From Streptomyces sp. HUAS ZL42 (GTDB taxonomy: Bacteria > Actinomycetota > Actinomycetes > Streptomycetales > Streptomycetaceae), in the NCBI RefSeq assembly GCF_040782645.1, contig NZ_CP160403.1, forward strand, positions 3,968,001 through 4,032,000: 64,000 bases of DNA, in the 5' to 3' direction. The notes beneath the pieces are model-generated. The model ran no database searches and was not told the DNA's origin. It saw only the letters and a list, made by a program, of their open reading frames with translations. Shown piece by piece: positions 17,727 to 27,577 of this stretch (position 1 is its first letter; each line of letters starts with the position of its first letter). The translations under genes were made by a program, and so were the position numbers.

Positions 17727-19257
17727 CACGCCTCACCGCCGATCAGGTCCACGGCCTTCTCCCCGACCATGAACACCCCGATCATCGGGTTCACGGCGGT
17801 CATGGTGGGGAAGACGGACGCGTCGGCGATGCGGATGCCCTCCAGGCCCCGGATCCTCAGTCTGGGGTCCACGACGGCGAGTTCGTCGTCGGCCGCGCCC
17901 ATGCGGCAGGTGCCCGCCGGGTGGTACACGGTGTGCGCGACCTTGCGGGCGTACTCGCCGAGCTCCTCGTCGTCCGTCACGTCCGGCCCCGGGCACACCT
18001 CCCGCTTGAGCCACCCGGCCAGCGGCTCGGTCCGCGCGATCTCGCGGGCGATGCGGATGCCGTCGACGAGGGTGCGGCCGTCGTAGTCGTCCTCGTCGGT
18101 GAAGTAGCGGAAGTCGAGGGCGGGTTTGCCGGACGGGTCGGCGCTGGTCAGGTACAGCCGTCCGCGGCTTCTCGGCTTGGGGATGTTCGGGGTCATCGAG
18201 ACGCCGTACGGCGGCCGTTCGTAGCCCAGTCGCTCCGGGTTGTCCGTGAAGGGCACCTGGTAGAAGTGGAACATCAGGTCCGGGCCCGGCTGTTCGGGGT
18301 CGCGGCGCACGAACAGGCCCGCGTCGGAGTCCATCGCGGAGTTCTCCGGCAGGGGGCCGTGGGTCTCCCAGACGATGACCGACTCGGGGTGGTCGAGCAG
18401 GTTCTCGCCGACGCCCGGCAGATGGTGCACGACGGGTATGCCGATGGCTTCCAGGTCGGTCTTGGGCCCGATGCCGGAGTGCAGGAGCAGGCGGGGCGAG
18501 TCGATGGCGCCCGCGCACAGGACGACCTCGCGCCGGGCCCTTACGAGGTGTTCCTCGCCGCTCTTCGTACGGACGTGCACGCCCTCCGCCCGGGTGCCGT
18601 TCAACTCGAGCTTGTACGCCCAGGTCTCCAGGAAGATGCGGAGGTTTGGCCGCTCGTCCATGACCGGGTGCAGGTACGCCACGGACGCGCTGGACCGCTT
18701 GTTGTTCTCGGGGTGGTAGGCCAGGTCGAAGAAGCCGACGCCCTCGGTGAACGGCCTGGTGTTGAAGCCCTCGATCCGCGGGACCCCGATCGCCTTCTCA
18801 GCCGCGTCGACGAAGTCGCGGGCGACGGCGTTCCGGTCCTTCTCGTCGACCGGGACGATGTTGTTCAGCAGGCGCGCGTAGTACGCCTCCATCGGCACCG
18901 CGCCCCGGCCGCCTCCCACTCGTCCCAGTCGGAGGGCAGCGGCTTGAAGGCGATCAGCGTGTTGTGGGAGGAACAGCCGCCGAGGACGCGGGCGCGGCTG
19001 TGCCGGATGCGGGAGTTCCCGCGCGGCTGCTCGGTGGTCGGGTAGTCGTAGTCGAGCTCGCCGCCGAGCAGGCCCGTCCAGCGGCGCAGGGTGAGGACGT
19101 CGTCGCGGCCGACGTCGCTGGGGCCGCCCTCGATGACGGCGACGGTGACGTCCGGGTTCTCGGTGAGGCGGGAGGCTACGACGGAGCCGGCGGTGCCGCC
19201 GCCGATGACGACGTAGTCGTACTCGTGGTCGGGCAGGTCGGGCATGGGGGTACTCAC
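17726..19257 (-). pseudogene. betA: GMC choline dehydrogenase-like oxidoreductase, frameshifted
   Basis: GMC flavoprotein expected to oxidise choline to betaine aldehyde. The N-terminal part starts at GTG 19257 and reads DYVVIGGGTAGSVVASRL (FAD dinucleotide motif) through VLGGCSSHNTLIAFKPLPSD and DEWEAAG. At about 18900-18908 the frame breaks in a GGGGCGCGG run; the rest (GAVPMEAYYARLLNNIVPV to the C-terminal HPAGTCRMG and NPMIGVFMVG) is in another frame, ending at 17726. Both pieces are well conserved in sequence, so the break is recent or a sequencing error. The missing bases could also be a deletion of a few codons between GGGGC repeats. Lies between betB and the betaine transporter ATPase in one operon. 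Confidence 0.8.
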
Positions 19258-19359
19258 TCCAGTGTGGGGGGACGAAGAAGACGTGGGGGTCGTGAGAGGC
19301 GGGGGTCGGCGGGGCCCGTGTGGCCCATGTGATCTGTGTGATCCGTGGGACCCGTTGGG

Positions 19360-20886
19360 TCAGCCCGCGAACCAGCGCACCGGGCTCGGCGCCAGGTTCT
19401 GGTAGACGTGCTTGGTCTCGCGGTACTCGGCGAGCCCGGCGGGCCCCAGTTCGCGTCCGACTCCGCTCTTTCCGAAGCCGCCCCACTCCGCCTGCGGGAG
19501 GTAGGGGTGGAAGTCGTTGATCCAGACGGTGCCGTGCCGCAGCCGCCCGGCCACGCGCCGGGCCCGGCCCGCGTCGGCCGTCCAGACGGCGCCCGCGAGG
19601 CCGTACTCGGTGTCATTGGCCAGCGCCACGGCCTCGTCCTCCGTACGGAAGGTCTCCACCGTCAGGACCGGGCCGAAGACCTCCTCGCGGACGACCCGCA
19701 TCCCGCGGTGGCAGTCGTCGAGGACGGTCGGTTCGTAGAAGTAGCCGGTGGCCGGACGGTCGGCGGACGGCTCCGGACGCCTGCCGCCGGAGCGCAGCAC
19801 CGCACCTTCCCCCAGGGCGGAGGCTACGTACGCCTCGACCTTGGCGCGCTGCTGCTCGGAGACGAGAGGGCCGCACTCGACGCCGTCGGCCGTACCGCGT
19901 CCGAGCCTGATCCTCCGTGCCCTTTCGGCGAGTTCGCCCACGAAGCGTTCCTTGACGGACTCCTCGACGATCAGCCGTGCGCCCGCCGAGCAGACCTGGC
20001 CGCTGTGGCTGAAGGCCGCGTTGAGGGCCTGGTCGACGGCCGTGTCGAAGCCCGCGTCCGTCGCGCAGGCGTCGGCGAAGACGACGTTCGGGTTCTTGCC
20101 GCCGAGTTCGAGGGCGACCTTCTTGACGGTCGGGGCGGCCGCTTGGGCGACCTTGGTGCCGCTGACCGGTCCGCCGGTGAAGGAGACCAGGTCGACGTCG
20201 GGGTGCTCGGCGAGGCGGGCACCGACGCAGTGGCCGGGACCGGTGACGAGGTTGGCGACGCCGGCGGGGAGACCGGCCTCGGCCAGCAGCTCGATCAGGG
20301 CGATCGTCGTCAGCGGGGTGATCTCACTCGGCTTGACCACGAAGGTGTTGCCGGCCGCGAGAGCGGGGGCGATCTTCCAACTGGCCTGGAGGAGGGGGTA
20401 GTTCCAGGGGGTGATCAGCGCGCACACGCCGACCGGCTCGTGCACGACGACGCTGTGGACGTCGGGCGAGCCCGCGTCGACGACCCGGCCTGGCGCCTCC
20501 GCGGCGACGAGGTCGGCGAAGTAGCGGAAGGCGTCGGCGACGCAGTCGATGTCGACGCGGCCCTCCTCGAAGGTCTTGCCCGCGTCACGGCTCTCCAGGA
20601 GGCCGAGCCGCTCACGGTCGCGCACGAGGAGACCGGCGACGCGGCGCAGCAGGCTGGCCCGCTCGGCGACCGGGGTGCGGGGCCAGTCGCCCTGCCCTCC
20701 GTCGAAGGCACCGCGGGCGGCCGCGACGGCCAGATCCGTGTCCTTCTCGTCACCCTCGGCGACCACCGCGAACGGAAGGCCGTCCGCGGGATCGAGGATC
20801 TCGCGCGTGGCGCCGGAGACGGCTTCGCGCCACTCCCCTCCCGCGTGGATGGTCTTCCGCGCCCGCTGCTGCGTTCTGTCGGCCAT
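19360..20886 (-). CDS. betB: Betaine aldehyde dehydrogenase
   Basis: 508-residue NAD(P)-dependent aldehyde dehydrogenase that would convert betaine aldehyde to the osmoprotectant glycine betaine. The catalytic Cys is in HSGQVCSAGAR near residue 300, the general-base Glu is in ALELGGKNPN near 265, and the NAD-binding segment is ITPWNYPLLQASWK near 158. First gene of the leftward betaine operon, followed by the choline oxidase-like gene after a 100-bp GT-rich spacer. The ATG at 20886 has GGAAGG about 12 bases upstream. Other aldehyde substrates are possible, but operon context supports betaine aldehyde. Confidence 0.92.
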   Translation of the reverse strand: MADRTQQRARKTIHAGGEWREAVSGATREILDPADGLPFAVVAEGDEKDTDLAVAAARGAFDGGQGDWPRTPVAERASLLRRVAGLLVRDRERLGLLESRDAGKTFEEGRVDIDCVADAFRYFADLVAAEAPGRVVDAGSPDVHSVVVHEPVGVCALITPWNYPLLQASWKIAPALAAGNTFVVKPSEITPLTTIALIELLAEAGLPAGVANLVTGPGHCVGARLAEHPDVDLVSFTGGPVSGTKVAQAAAPTVKKVALELGGKNPNVVFADACATDAGFDTAVDQALNAAFSHSGQVCSAGARLIVEESVKERFVGELAERARRIRLGRGTADGVECGPLVSEQQRAKVEAYVASALGEGAVLRSGGRRPEPSADRPATGYFYEPTVLDDCHRGMRVVREEVFGPVLTVETFRTEDEAVALANDTEYGLAGAVWTADAGRARRVAGRLRHGTVWINDFHPYLPQAEWGGFGKSGVGRELGPAGLAEYRETKHVYQNLAPSPVRWFAG

Positions 20887-20921
20887 GCTCGGTATTGCCT
20901 TCCGTTCCTGTTCAGCGCCCC

Positions 20922-20940
20922 TGTGTCACACATGTGTCAC
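20922..20940. promoter_or_regulatory. Candidate operator upstream of betB
   Basis: TGTGTCAC ACA TGTGTCAC: a direct repeat of 8 bp (20922-20929 and 20933-20940) that also contains the perfect palindrome ACACATGTGT (20928-20937). It lies 36 bases upstream of the betB start, in the gap shared with the gene at 21080. A dimeric repressor of choline/betaine genes is a natural candidate, but no such regulator gene is adjacent. Confidence 0.45.
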
Positions 20941-21079
20941 TCTCGGGGACCGTGAGCGCCTGCCCCTCGCCCCCGGATGCATGCGAGATCCGGGCCGAAA
21001 GTGCGCCTCGTCACTGAACATGCGGGCAAATGGGGCGAATCGTACGCTGATGACGTATGCGCACCAGGGAGGTGACGCC

Positions 21080-21853
21080 ATGGCCCGCAGACGACTGCTC
21101 TGCGTGACGGCAGGTGCGGCCGCCCTGCTCCTTACCGCTCTCGCCCCCCTCGCCACGGCCGACGACGGTGACGACCTGAGCGCCCAGGAGCTTGCCAAGC
21201 AGGCGAAGGACAATCTCCTCAAGGCCGATTCGGTCCGCCTGAAGCTGACGGACCACAGCGCGGGCGTGAACATGAACAGGACGCAGCCGACGTCGATGGA
21301 TCTGGCCCTGGACCGCGAGGGCAACTGCACCGGCACGATGCGGATGGGCGCGGACGGCGGCAGCGTCGAGATCATCAAGCAGGGCGACGAGGTGTGGATG
21401 AAGCCCGACACCGCGTTCTGGAAGTCCCAGGTGCCCGGCAACCAGGGCGCCGCGGTCGCCGAGCTCTTCAAGGGCCGCTACATCCACGGCTCCACGAACG
21501 ACGCCATGCTCAAGGGCCTGGCCGACACCTGCGATCTGAACAACTTCCAGAAGGACATCGACACCGGCACCGCTCGCGGTACGTCGCTGACGAAGGGCGA
21601 CAAGACGAAGGTCGACGACACCGACGTGATCCCGCTCACCGGCCGCGAGGACGGCAGGCACGTCACCCTTTACGTCACCTCGGACTCGCCGCACCGCCTG
21701 ATCCAGGCCACCCAGAGGGGTGCCGGCGCCAACACGACGCTGGCCTTCACGGACTACGACGAGCCGGTCCCCTCGGAGACTCCGCAGGCGAAGGACACGG
21801 TGGACGTCAACAAGCTGCAGGAGGAACTGCAGAAGGTCCCGGCGAGCCCCTGA
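21080..21853 (+). CDS. Exported protein, LppX/LolA-like fold suspected
   Basis: 257 residues from ATG 21080 with AGGGAGG six bases upstream. The signal peptide (RRRLLCVTAGAAALLLTALA, cleavage after LATA) has no lipobox cysteine. The mature protein resembles actinobacterial LppX/LprG-like exported proteins in pattern: SAQELAKQAKDNLLKADSVRLKL at the start, then beta-rich stretches (GSVEIIKQGDEVWMKPD, ADTCDLNNF). It has two cysteines, in GNCTG and DTCDL, which could pair. Such folds carry lipids between membrane layers; no experimental function is implied. Transcribed away from betB, toward the MarR-GNAT gene 96 bp on. Confidence 0.75.
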   Translation: MARRRLLCVTAGAAALLLTALAPLATADDGDDLSAQELAKQAKDNLLKADSVRLKLTDHSAGVNMNRTQPTSMDLALDREGNCTGTMRMGADGGSVEIIKQGDEVWMKPDTAFWKSQVPGNQGAAVAELFKGRYIHGSTNDAMLKGLADTCDLNNFQKDIDTGTARGTSLTKGDKTKVDDTDVIPLTGREDGRHVTLYVTSDSPHRLIQATQRGAGANTTLAFTDYDEPVPSETPQAKDTVDVNKLQEELQKVPASP

Positions 21854-21923
21854 CCGGTGCGGTCCGGAACCACGGGCGATCCGGATCCACGGGCGACCGA
21901 AGTGCGGACGATGGACGCACGGA

Positions 21924-21949
21924 AGTCCTTTGACTAAAGTCAAAGGACT
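21924..21949. promoter_or_regulatory. 26-bp palindromic operator abutting the MarR-GNAT start codon
   Basis: Arms AGTCCTTTGACT (21924-21935) and AGTCAAAGGACT (21938-21949) are perfect 12-bp inverted repeats separated by AA. The site ends one base before the ATG at 21950, so there is no room for a ribosome binding site and the mRNA is probably leaderless. Typical MarR dimers bind sites of this size, making autoregulation by the encoded protein likely. Confidence 0.8.
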
Positions 21950-22855
21950 ATGGAGCCAGTGTCGACGGACCACGTGGCGGCCTTCCGCCGGTTCAACCGC
22001 TACTTCACGCGCCGGATCGGGGCGCTCGACGACCACTACCTCGGCCAGGACCGACCGCTCGGCGAGGCCCGGCTGCTGTTCGAGATCGCAGACAACGCGA
22101 CCGGCGTCTCGCTTCGCGAGCTGCGCGGCCGACTCGGCCTGGACGCGGGCTACTTGAGCCGCATGGCGAAGGCCCTGGAGGCACAGGGCATGGTCCGGCT
22201 GAGCGTGCACCCGGGCGACAACCGGCTGCGGATGGTCGAACTGACGCCCGCCGGGCGGGTGGAGCTGAAGGAGCAGAACCGACGGGCCAACGAGCTCGCC
22301 GCCGGTCTGCTCGCAGGGCTCGACGAGGGTCAGCGCACACAGTTGGCCGGGGCGATGGCCACCGCCCAGCGCCTGTTGCGCCTCGCTGCCATCACGGTCG
22401 CCCTCGTCGACGGCGACTCCGTGGACGCCCGCTCCTGTCTGGACGCGTACGCCGCGGACATCGACGAGCGTTTCCCCGAGGGCTTCGAGCCGTCCGAGCT
22501 CGTGGGCCCGCACGAGGTGTCCGGGGAGGCCGGGGCGTTCTTCGTCGCATACGAGGAGGGCCGCCCGGTGGGCTGCGGGGCGCTGCGCCGGCCGGAACCC
22601 GGCGTGGGCGAGATCCGGCACGTGTGGGTGCACCCGGACGCCCGGCGACTCGGGCTGGCCCGCCGGCTGCTCGGCGAACTGGAGCGGGAGGCGGTCGCAC
22701 GCGGCCTGGACGCCGTACGCCTGGACACGCACGAGGCGCTCACCGAGGCGCAGGCGATGTACCGGGCGTGCGGATACACGGAGATCCCCCGCTACGACGA
22801 CAACGTCCACGCCGCCCACTGGTTCGAGAAACGGCTGTCACGCCCGGCCGTCTGA
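21950..22855 (+). CDS. MarR-type regulator fused to a GNAT acetyltransferase
   Basis: 301 residues in two domains. Residues 1-145 are a MarR winged helix: LRELRGRLGLDAGYLSRMAKALEAQGMVRLSVHPGDNRLRMVELT contains the recognition helix and wing. Residues 155-300 are a GNAT acyltransferase with the acetyl-CoA loop region VHPDARRLGLARRLL near 227 and the C-terminal YRACGYTEIPRYDDN. The fusion is a known actinobacterial arrangement, with the acetyltransferase part perhaps sensing or modifying the ligand. The ATG at 21950 directly follows a perfect 12-bp inverted repeat, pointing to leaderless, self-controlled expression. Confidence 0.9.
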   Translation: MEPVSTDHVAAFRRFNRYFTRRIGALDDHYLGQDRPLGEARLLFEIADNATGVSLRELRGRLGLDAGYLSRMAKALEAQGMVRLSVHPGDNRLRMVELTPAGRVELKEQNRRANELAAGLLAGLDEGQRTQLAGAMATAQRLLRLAAITVALVDGDSVDARSCLDAYAADIDERFPEGFEPSELVGPHEVSGEAGAFFVAYEEGRPVGCGALRRPEPGVGEIRHVWVHPDARRLGLARRLLGELEREAVARGLDAVRLDTHEALTEAQAMYRACGYTEIPRYDDNVHAAHWFEKRLSRPAV

Positions 22856-22879
22856 CCGCCGGCCGCCGGCCGCGCACCG

Positions 22880-23686
22880 TCACGAACACGGACCGCCCGC
22901 CGGGCAGAAGGAGGTCACGACGGTGGTGAGCGGTGCGCGGACCAGCTCGGGGGCGAGGGCCGCCGGACCGCTGGAACGGATCGCGTAGAGAGTGCCGTCG
23001 GCGGCCCGGAAGCGGTGGTCGACGACCTGGCGGGGGCCGATGTCCTCGTCGTCGTAGCGGTAGGAGAGCTCGGCCCAGGTGGCGCCGGAGCGGCGGTCGA
23101 GGACGCGGTAGCCGGGTTGCCGGGAGAAGCCGTAGCCGGGGTCGTTCTCGGCGAGGTCCAGGGACTGGGCCGGGGTCTTCTCGGCGAGGGCGAAGATCTG
23201 CAGTTGGCGGCCGTCGCCCGGGGAGTCGTAGTACACCAGCGGGGCCAGCCGGCCCTGCTTCTGTCTGCGGGTCCAGTCCGCGGGGACGTCGAGCGTGTAG
23301 CCGAGCGGGTCCTGGGCGCGGCGGTAGGCGGGAGAGGTCTGCGGCGCCGGGGCGGTGACACTGACGCTCGTCGCCGGGGTGGTGCCGGTCCCGGCGGTGG
23401 TGCCGCGGGTGAGGTACCAGAATCCGGCTCCGGCGCCCGCGCCGAGCACGGCCGTGAGGGTGAGGGTGATCAGCAGGCGGCGGCCGGTGTGACGGGGTCC
23501 GGGCGGGGGCGTGTACGGCGGTGGCGTCCAGGTCGGGGGCAGCGCCCCGCCCACCTGTGTCTCGGCGGAGGCCCACGGCGGCGGGGAGCCCGCACCGTCC
23601 GCCGCTCCCCAGGCCGCCTGGCCTCTGTCCTCGCTCGGCTCGTGTTCCGCCCCGGACCCGGAGCTGCAGCCGTACCAGCCAGTCAT
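22880..23686 (-). CDS. Single-pass membrane protein of unknown function
   Basis: 268 residues from ATG 23686 with AGGGGGTCAGGG just upstream. The first 65 residues are Pro/Gly/Ala-rich and cytoplasmic (PPTWTPPPYTPPPGPRH); one transmembrane helix (LLITLTLTAVLGAGAGAGFWYL, about 71-92) follows, then a Thr-rich linker and an extracellular domain of about 150 residues starting at DPLGYTLDVPADW. Two late cysteines (FCPAGGPCS) end the protein. Such proteins are common among streptomycete serine/threonine-kinase-associated and sensory membrane proteins, but I recognise no named domain. It converges with the MarR-GNAT gene, 25 bp apart. Confidence 0.7.
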   Translation of the reverse strand: MTGWYGCSSGSGAEHEPSEDRGQAAWGAADGAGSPPPWASAETQVGGALPPTWTPPPYTPPPGPRHTGRRLLITLTLTAVLGAGAGAGFWYLTRGTTAGTGTTPATSVSVTAPAPQTSPAYRRAQDPLGYTLDVPADWTRRQKQGRLAPLVYYDSPGDGRQLQIFALAEKTPAQSLDLAENDPGYGFSRQPGYRVLDRRSGATWAELSYRYDDEDIGPRQVVDHRFRAADGTLYAIRSSGPAALAPELVRAPLTTVVTSFCPAGGPCS

Positions 23687-23746
23687 CCCTGACCCCCTGA
23701 ATCACCCTTTCCGGGCACTGCTTCGACGATAGGGACGAAAACGGGC

Positions 23747-23786
23747 CACGGGCCCTGCTCCGGAAGAAACCGGAACAGGGCCCGTG
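23747..23786 (-). terminator. Terminator hairpin downstream of mdh
   Basis: CACGGGCCCTG-C-TCCGG (23747-23763) pairs with CCGGA-ACAGGGCCCGTG (23770-23786) around a short AGAAA-type loop, about 16 bp of stem with one internal mismatch. It starts 20 bases past the mdh stop on the minus strand. No U tract follows, as is usual in Streptomyces. Confidence 0.75.
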
Positions 23787-23805
23787 CAGGCTCGTGACAG
23801 AACCG

Positions 23806-25200
<1,395 letters not shown>

Positions 25201-26439
25201 CTACTTCGTGCAGCCCTGCTGCCCCGACGCGAGTGTCGCGCACGCCGTGGCCTCGCCCGCGTCCTTCACGGCCACCATCGGGGTGTACGCGATGGTGTCC
25301 CCGGCCGCGGTGATGCTCCCCGTCTGTTTGGTCGCACCCACCGCAACCTGGACCGCGTCCCCCTGCGCGGCCTGGGTGATCCGTCCCCACGCCGCCCCGC
25401 AGGTCTTGCTGTAGCGGACCTCGACGACGGCCGTACCGACGGTCGCCGTCTTCGCCGTGGTCACCAGATCCCCACTGCACCCCATGCTCTCCGCATCCTT
25501 GCCGGTGCAGCCGGCCCCGCTGCACTTCACGCCGGCCGGCAAATCGGCAGGAGTGCTGGCGGACGGCGAAGGAGACTTGGAGGCGCCCTCGTTCTTCTTC
25601 GCGCCCCCGTTGTTGGTGAAGAAGAAGACCGCCCCGATGACGACCAGCACGCCCACGACGCCCGCGAGGAACATCGTCAGCCGGCGCCGGCCTCCACCGG
25701 AGCCGGAGGACCCTCCGGAAGGACCGCCGGGGCGCGAACCCTGAGGCGGTTCGCCGTAGGGACTCGGAGTCGCCGAGGTCGGCGGTGTCGCCGGAGTGGT
25801 GGGGCTCCACCCCCCGCCCTCGGCGGCCGCTTCCGCCGTCCGCCCGCCCACGGGCGACGGCCCCTTGTACCCGGCCACCCTCCACGAGTTCTCTCCCGAG
25901 GAACCGGAGCCGCCCGAGCTGCCGGAGCCGGCGGAACCCTCGGAGGAAACGACCCCCTCACGGGAGTCCCCCTCGGGCGCCGTCGGCTGCGACGGCACCG
26001 TCGGCGCCACGCCCGCCGGGCCCGCGACGCCGGGCGTCACGGTCGCGCTGCCGCCCTTGCGGGCCGTCCGGCCCGGCTTGGCGTTCGCCGGCGGCGCCCC
26101 GAACTCCCCGAGCGCGGCGCGCGCCTGGGAGATCCGGATCGCCTCCATGGTCATGTCGTGGCGCATCTCCGAACGGCTCCAGGCCCGCTCGGCCAGCTCC
26201 CACATGGTCGTCAGATGGACGGGATTGGTGCCGGTGACCTCGGCCAGGGCGACGATCGCACCCTTGGGTGCGAGCAGCCGGCCGTTGAGATAACGCTCCC
26301 AGGACGTCTTGCTGTAGCCCGTGCGGTCGGCCACCGCCGCGACGCTCAGCCCACTGCGGTCCACGAGCCGCCGCAGCTGGCTGGCGAACTCCCTGACCTG
26401 CGGATCGAGTTCATCCGGCAACGCCCTCCAACGAGGCAT
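25201..26439 (-). CDS. Membrane-tethered XRE regulator with C-terminal DUF2690-like domain
   Basis: 412 residues. Residues 10-75 form an XRE helix-turn-helix (VAAVADRTGYSKTSWERYLN). A long Gly/Ser/Pro-rich linker spans about 115-255, followed by one transmembrane helix (LTMFLAGVVGVLVVIGAVFFF, about 258-278). The external C-terminal domain of about 110 residues carries paired cysteines (KCSGAGCTGKDAESMGC and SKTCGAAWGRI), matching DUF2690. The DNA-binding end is thus inside and a cysteine-rich sensor outside. The adjacent gene at 26822 encodes a shorter paralogue with the same HTH type. The ATG at 26439 has a purine-rich GGAAGAGGGGGGTTC leader. Confidence 0.85.
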   Translation of the reverse strand: MPRWRALPDELDPQVREFASQLRRLVDRSGLSVAAVADRTGYSKTSWERYLNGRLLAPKGAIVALAEVTGTNPVHLTTMWELAERAWSRSEMRHDMTMEAIRISQARAALGEFGAPPANAKPGRTARKGGSATVTPGVAGPAGVAPTVPSQPTAPEGDSREGVVSSEGSAGSGSSGGSGSSGENSWRVAGYKGPSPVGGRTAEAAAEGGGWSPTTPATPPTSATPSPYGEPPQGSRPGGPSGGSSGSGGGRRRLTMFLAGVVGVLVVIGAVFFFTNNGGAKKNEGASKSPSPSASTPADLPAGVKCSGAGCTGKDAESMGCSGDLVTTAKTATVGTAVVEVRYSKTCGAAWGRITQAAQGDAVQVAVGATKQTGSITAAGDTIAYTPMVAVKDAGEATACATLASGQQGCTK

Positions 26440-26821
26440 TGAACCCCCCTCTTCCCCCCGGTACGTGCTGGCTGTGCCCCCGCGTGTGACGCCCTCGCCG
26501 AGTCCCCGTTCTGACTACCCACAGGGATGCACTCACTGAGGATCTCGGTTCCCGGGATGGGGGCGCACGGGAGCATGAGTGGCTGTGGGCATGCACCGTT
26601 GCACGCCGGTCGGTCCACGGTCCAGTGCGCCGTCGGCTTCTCGCCCCCCACCTTACGGACCACTGACGGACCTTCGGGACGTCCCGGACCGTCCCGGTTG
26701 GACACATTAGCCCTGATGTAGACCCGACTTGCCGCGTATCCCCGAACTTGTCGACACATCGACACATCGGACACACATGCGTGACCCCGTACGCCACAGG
26801 GGCACACGCCGGGCCCTTTGG
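26440..26821. other. 382-bp intergenic region between two XRE genes
   Basis: No credible gene. It must hold the promoter of the minus-strand gene starting at 26439 and the 3' end of the gene ending at 26822. A short tandem of GACACATC-like units occurs at about 26751-26776. GC content drops in 26690-26780. No terminator hairpin stands out. Confidence 0.5.
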
Positions 26822-27292
26822 TCACCCGAAGGCGACGGCACCGACGACGGCCAGGACGAGCACGCCGGCGAGGAGTGCGACCGCGTACAGCAGGAGCCGT
26901 CCCGCCGGTGGCCGGGGCGGTGGCGGCGGTTCCTCCTCCAGCCGCTCCCACCACGGGACCGTGGGATCGTCCTGGTACTCCTCCACCCCGTCCTCCGGCT
27001 CCGGCCCTGCCGCCGGGCGGGGCCAGGCCTCGACGGCCAGTTCCCAGCGCACGACGAGGCGTTCGGCCTCCGGGCCCGCCAGGCCCGCGACCCGGCACAG
27101 GGCGGCGACGGCCTGCCGGGGCGGGGGCTGTACCGCGTTGAGATAGCGCTGCCAGGAGGACTTGCTGTACGCGGTGCGCGCGCCGAGCGCGGCCAGGCTG
27201 AGCCCGGTGCGGTCCTTCAGGAGCCGCAACTGTTCCACGAAGTGCCGCACTTCCGGCGGCAGCCCGTCCGGGATCGGCTGCCAGCCGCCCAT
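26822..27292 (-). CDS. Small membrane-anchored XRE regulator
   Basis: 156 residues from ATG 27292, preceded by GGAGGTGTGTG. Residues 12-75 are an XRE helix-turn-helix (LAALGARTAYSKSSWQRYLN), very similar to that of the protein at 25201-26439. An acidic/proline linker with PWWERLEEEPPPPP follows, then a C-terminal transmembrane helix (LLLYAVALLAGVLVLAVVGAVAFG) at the very end. There is no external domain, unlike the paralogue. The protein may bind DNA at the membrane or pair with its neighbour. A GATCC repeat framed by an inverted repeat lies just upstream and is a candidate binding site. Confidence 0.8.
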   Translation of the reverse strand: MGGWQPIPDGLPPEVRHFVEQLRLLKDRTGLSLAALGARTAYSKSSWQRYLNAVQPPPRQAVAALCRVAGLAGPEAERLVVRWELAVEAWPRPAAGPEPEDGVEEYQDDPTVPWWERLEEEPPPPPRPPAGRLLLYAVALLAGVLVLAVVGAVAFG

Positions 27293-27335
27293 CACACACC
27301 TCCGGCGTTCCCGCGCTGCTCGCGCTCCGCGCGAG

Positions 27336-27388
27336 GTCACTTCACCCGATCCGATCGGACTCGATCCGATCCGATCCGATCAAGTGAC
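27336..27388. promoter_or_regulatory. Inverted repeat framing a GATCC tandem repeat
   Basis: GTCACTT (27336-27342) and AAGTGAC (27382-27388) frame two runs of GATCC units: GATCCGATC at 27348-27356 and GATCCGATCCGATCCGATC at 27363-27381. The block lies 44 bases upstream of the small XRE gene start. The pattern suggests multiple protein sites, perhaps for the encoded regulator. Confidence 0.55.
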
Positions 27389-27577
27389 GACTCGGGACGG
27401 CCAATCGGTTCCCGGTCCGGCCGCTGCGGCAGGGCGCGGACACCGTAGCGGAACGGTCACTTCCATGCCACAGCAGGCTGACAGCCGTTGAACAGGCCCT
27501 TCATGGTGCGGGAGCGTGGATCCCGGCGGCGGTCCGTCCTTGCTCGGGGGAGAGGGCGGGCCGCCGTACGGCGTCGA

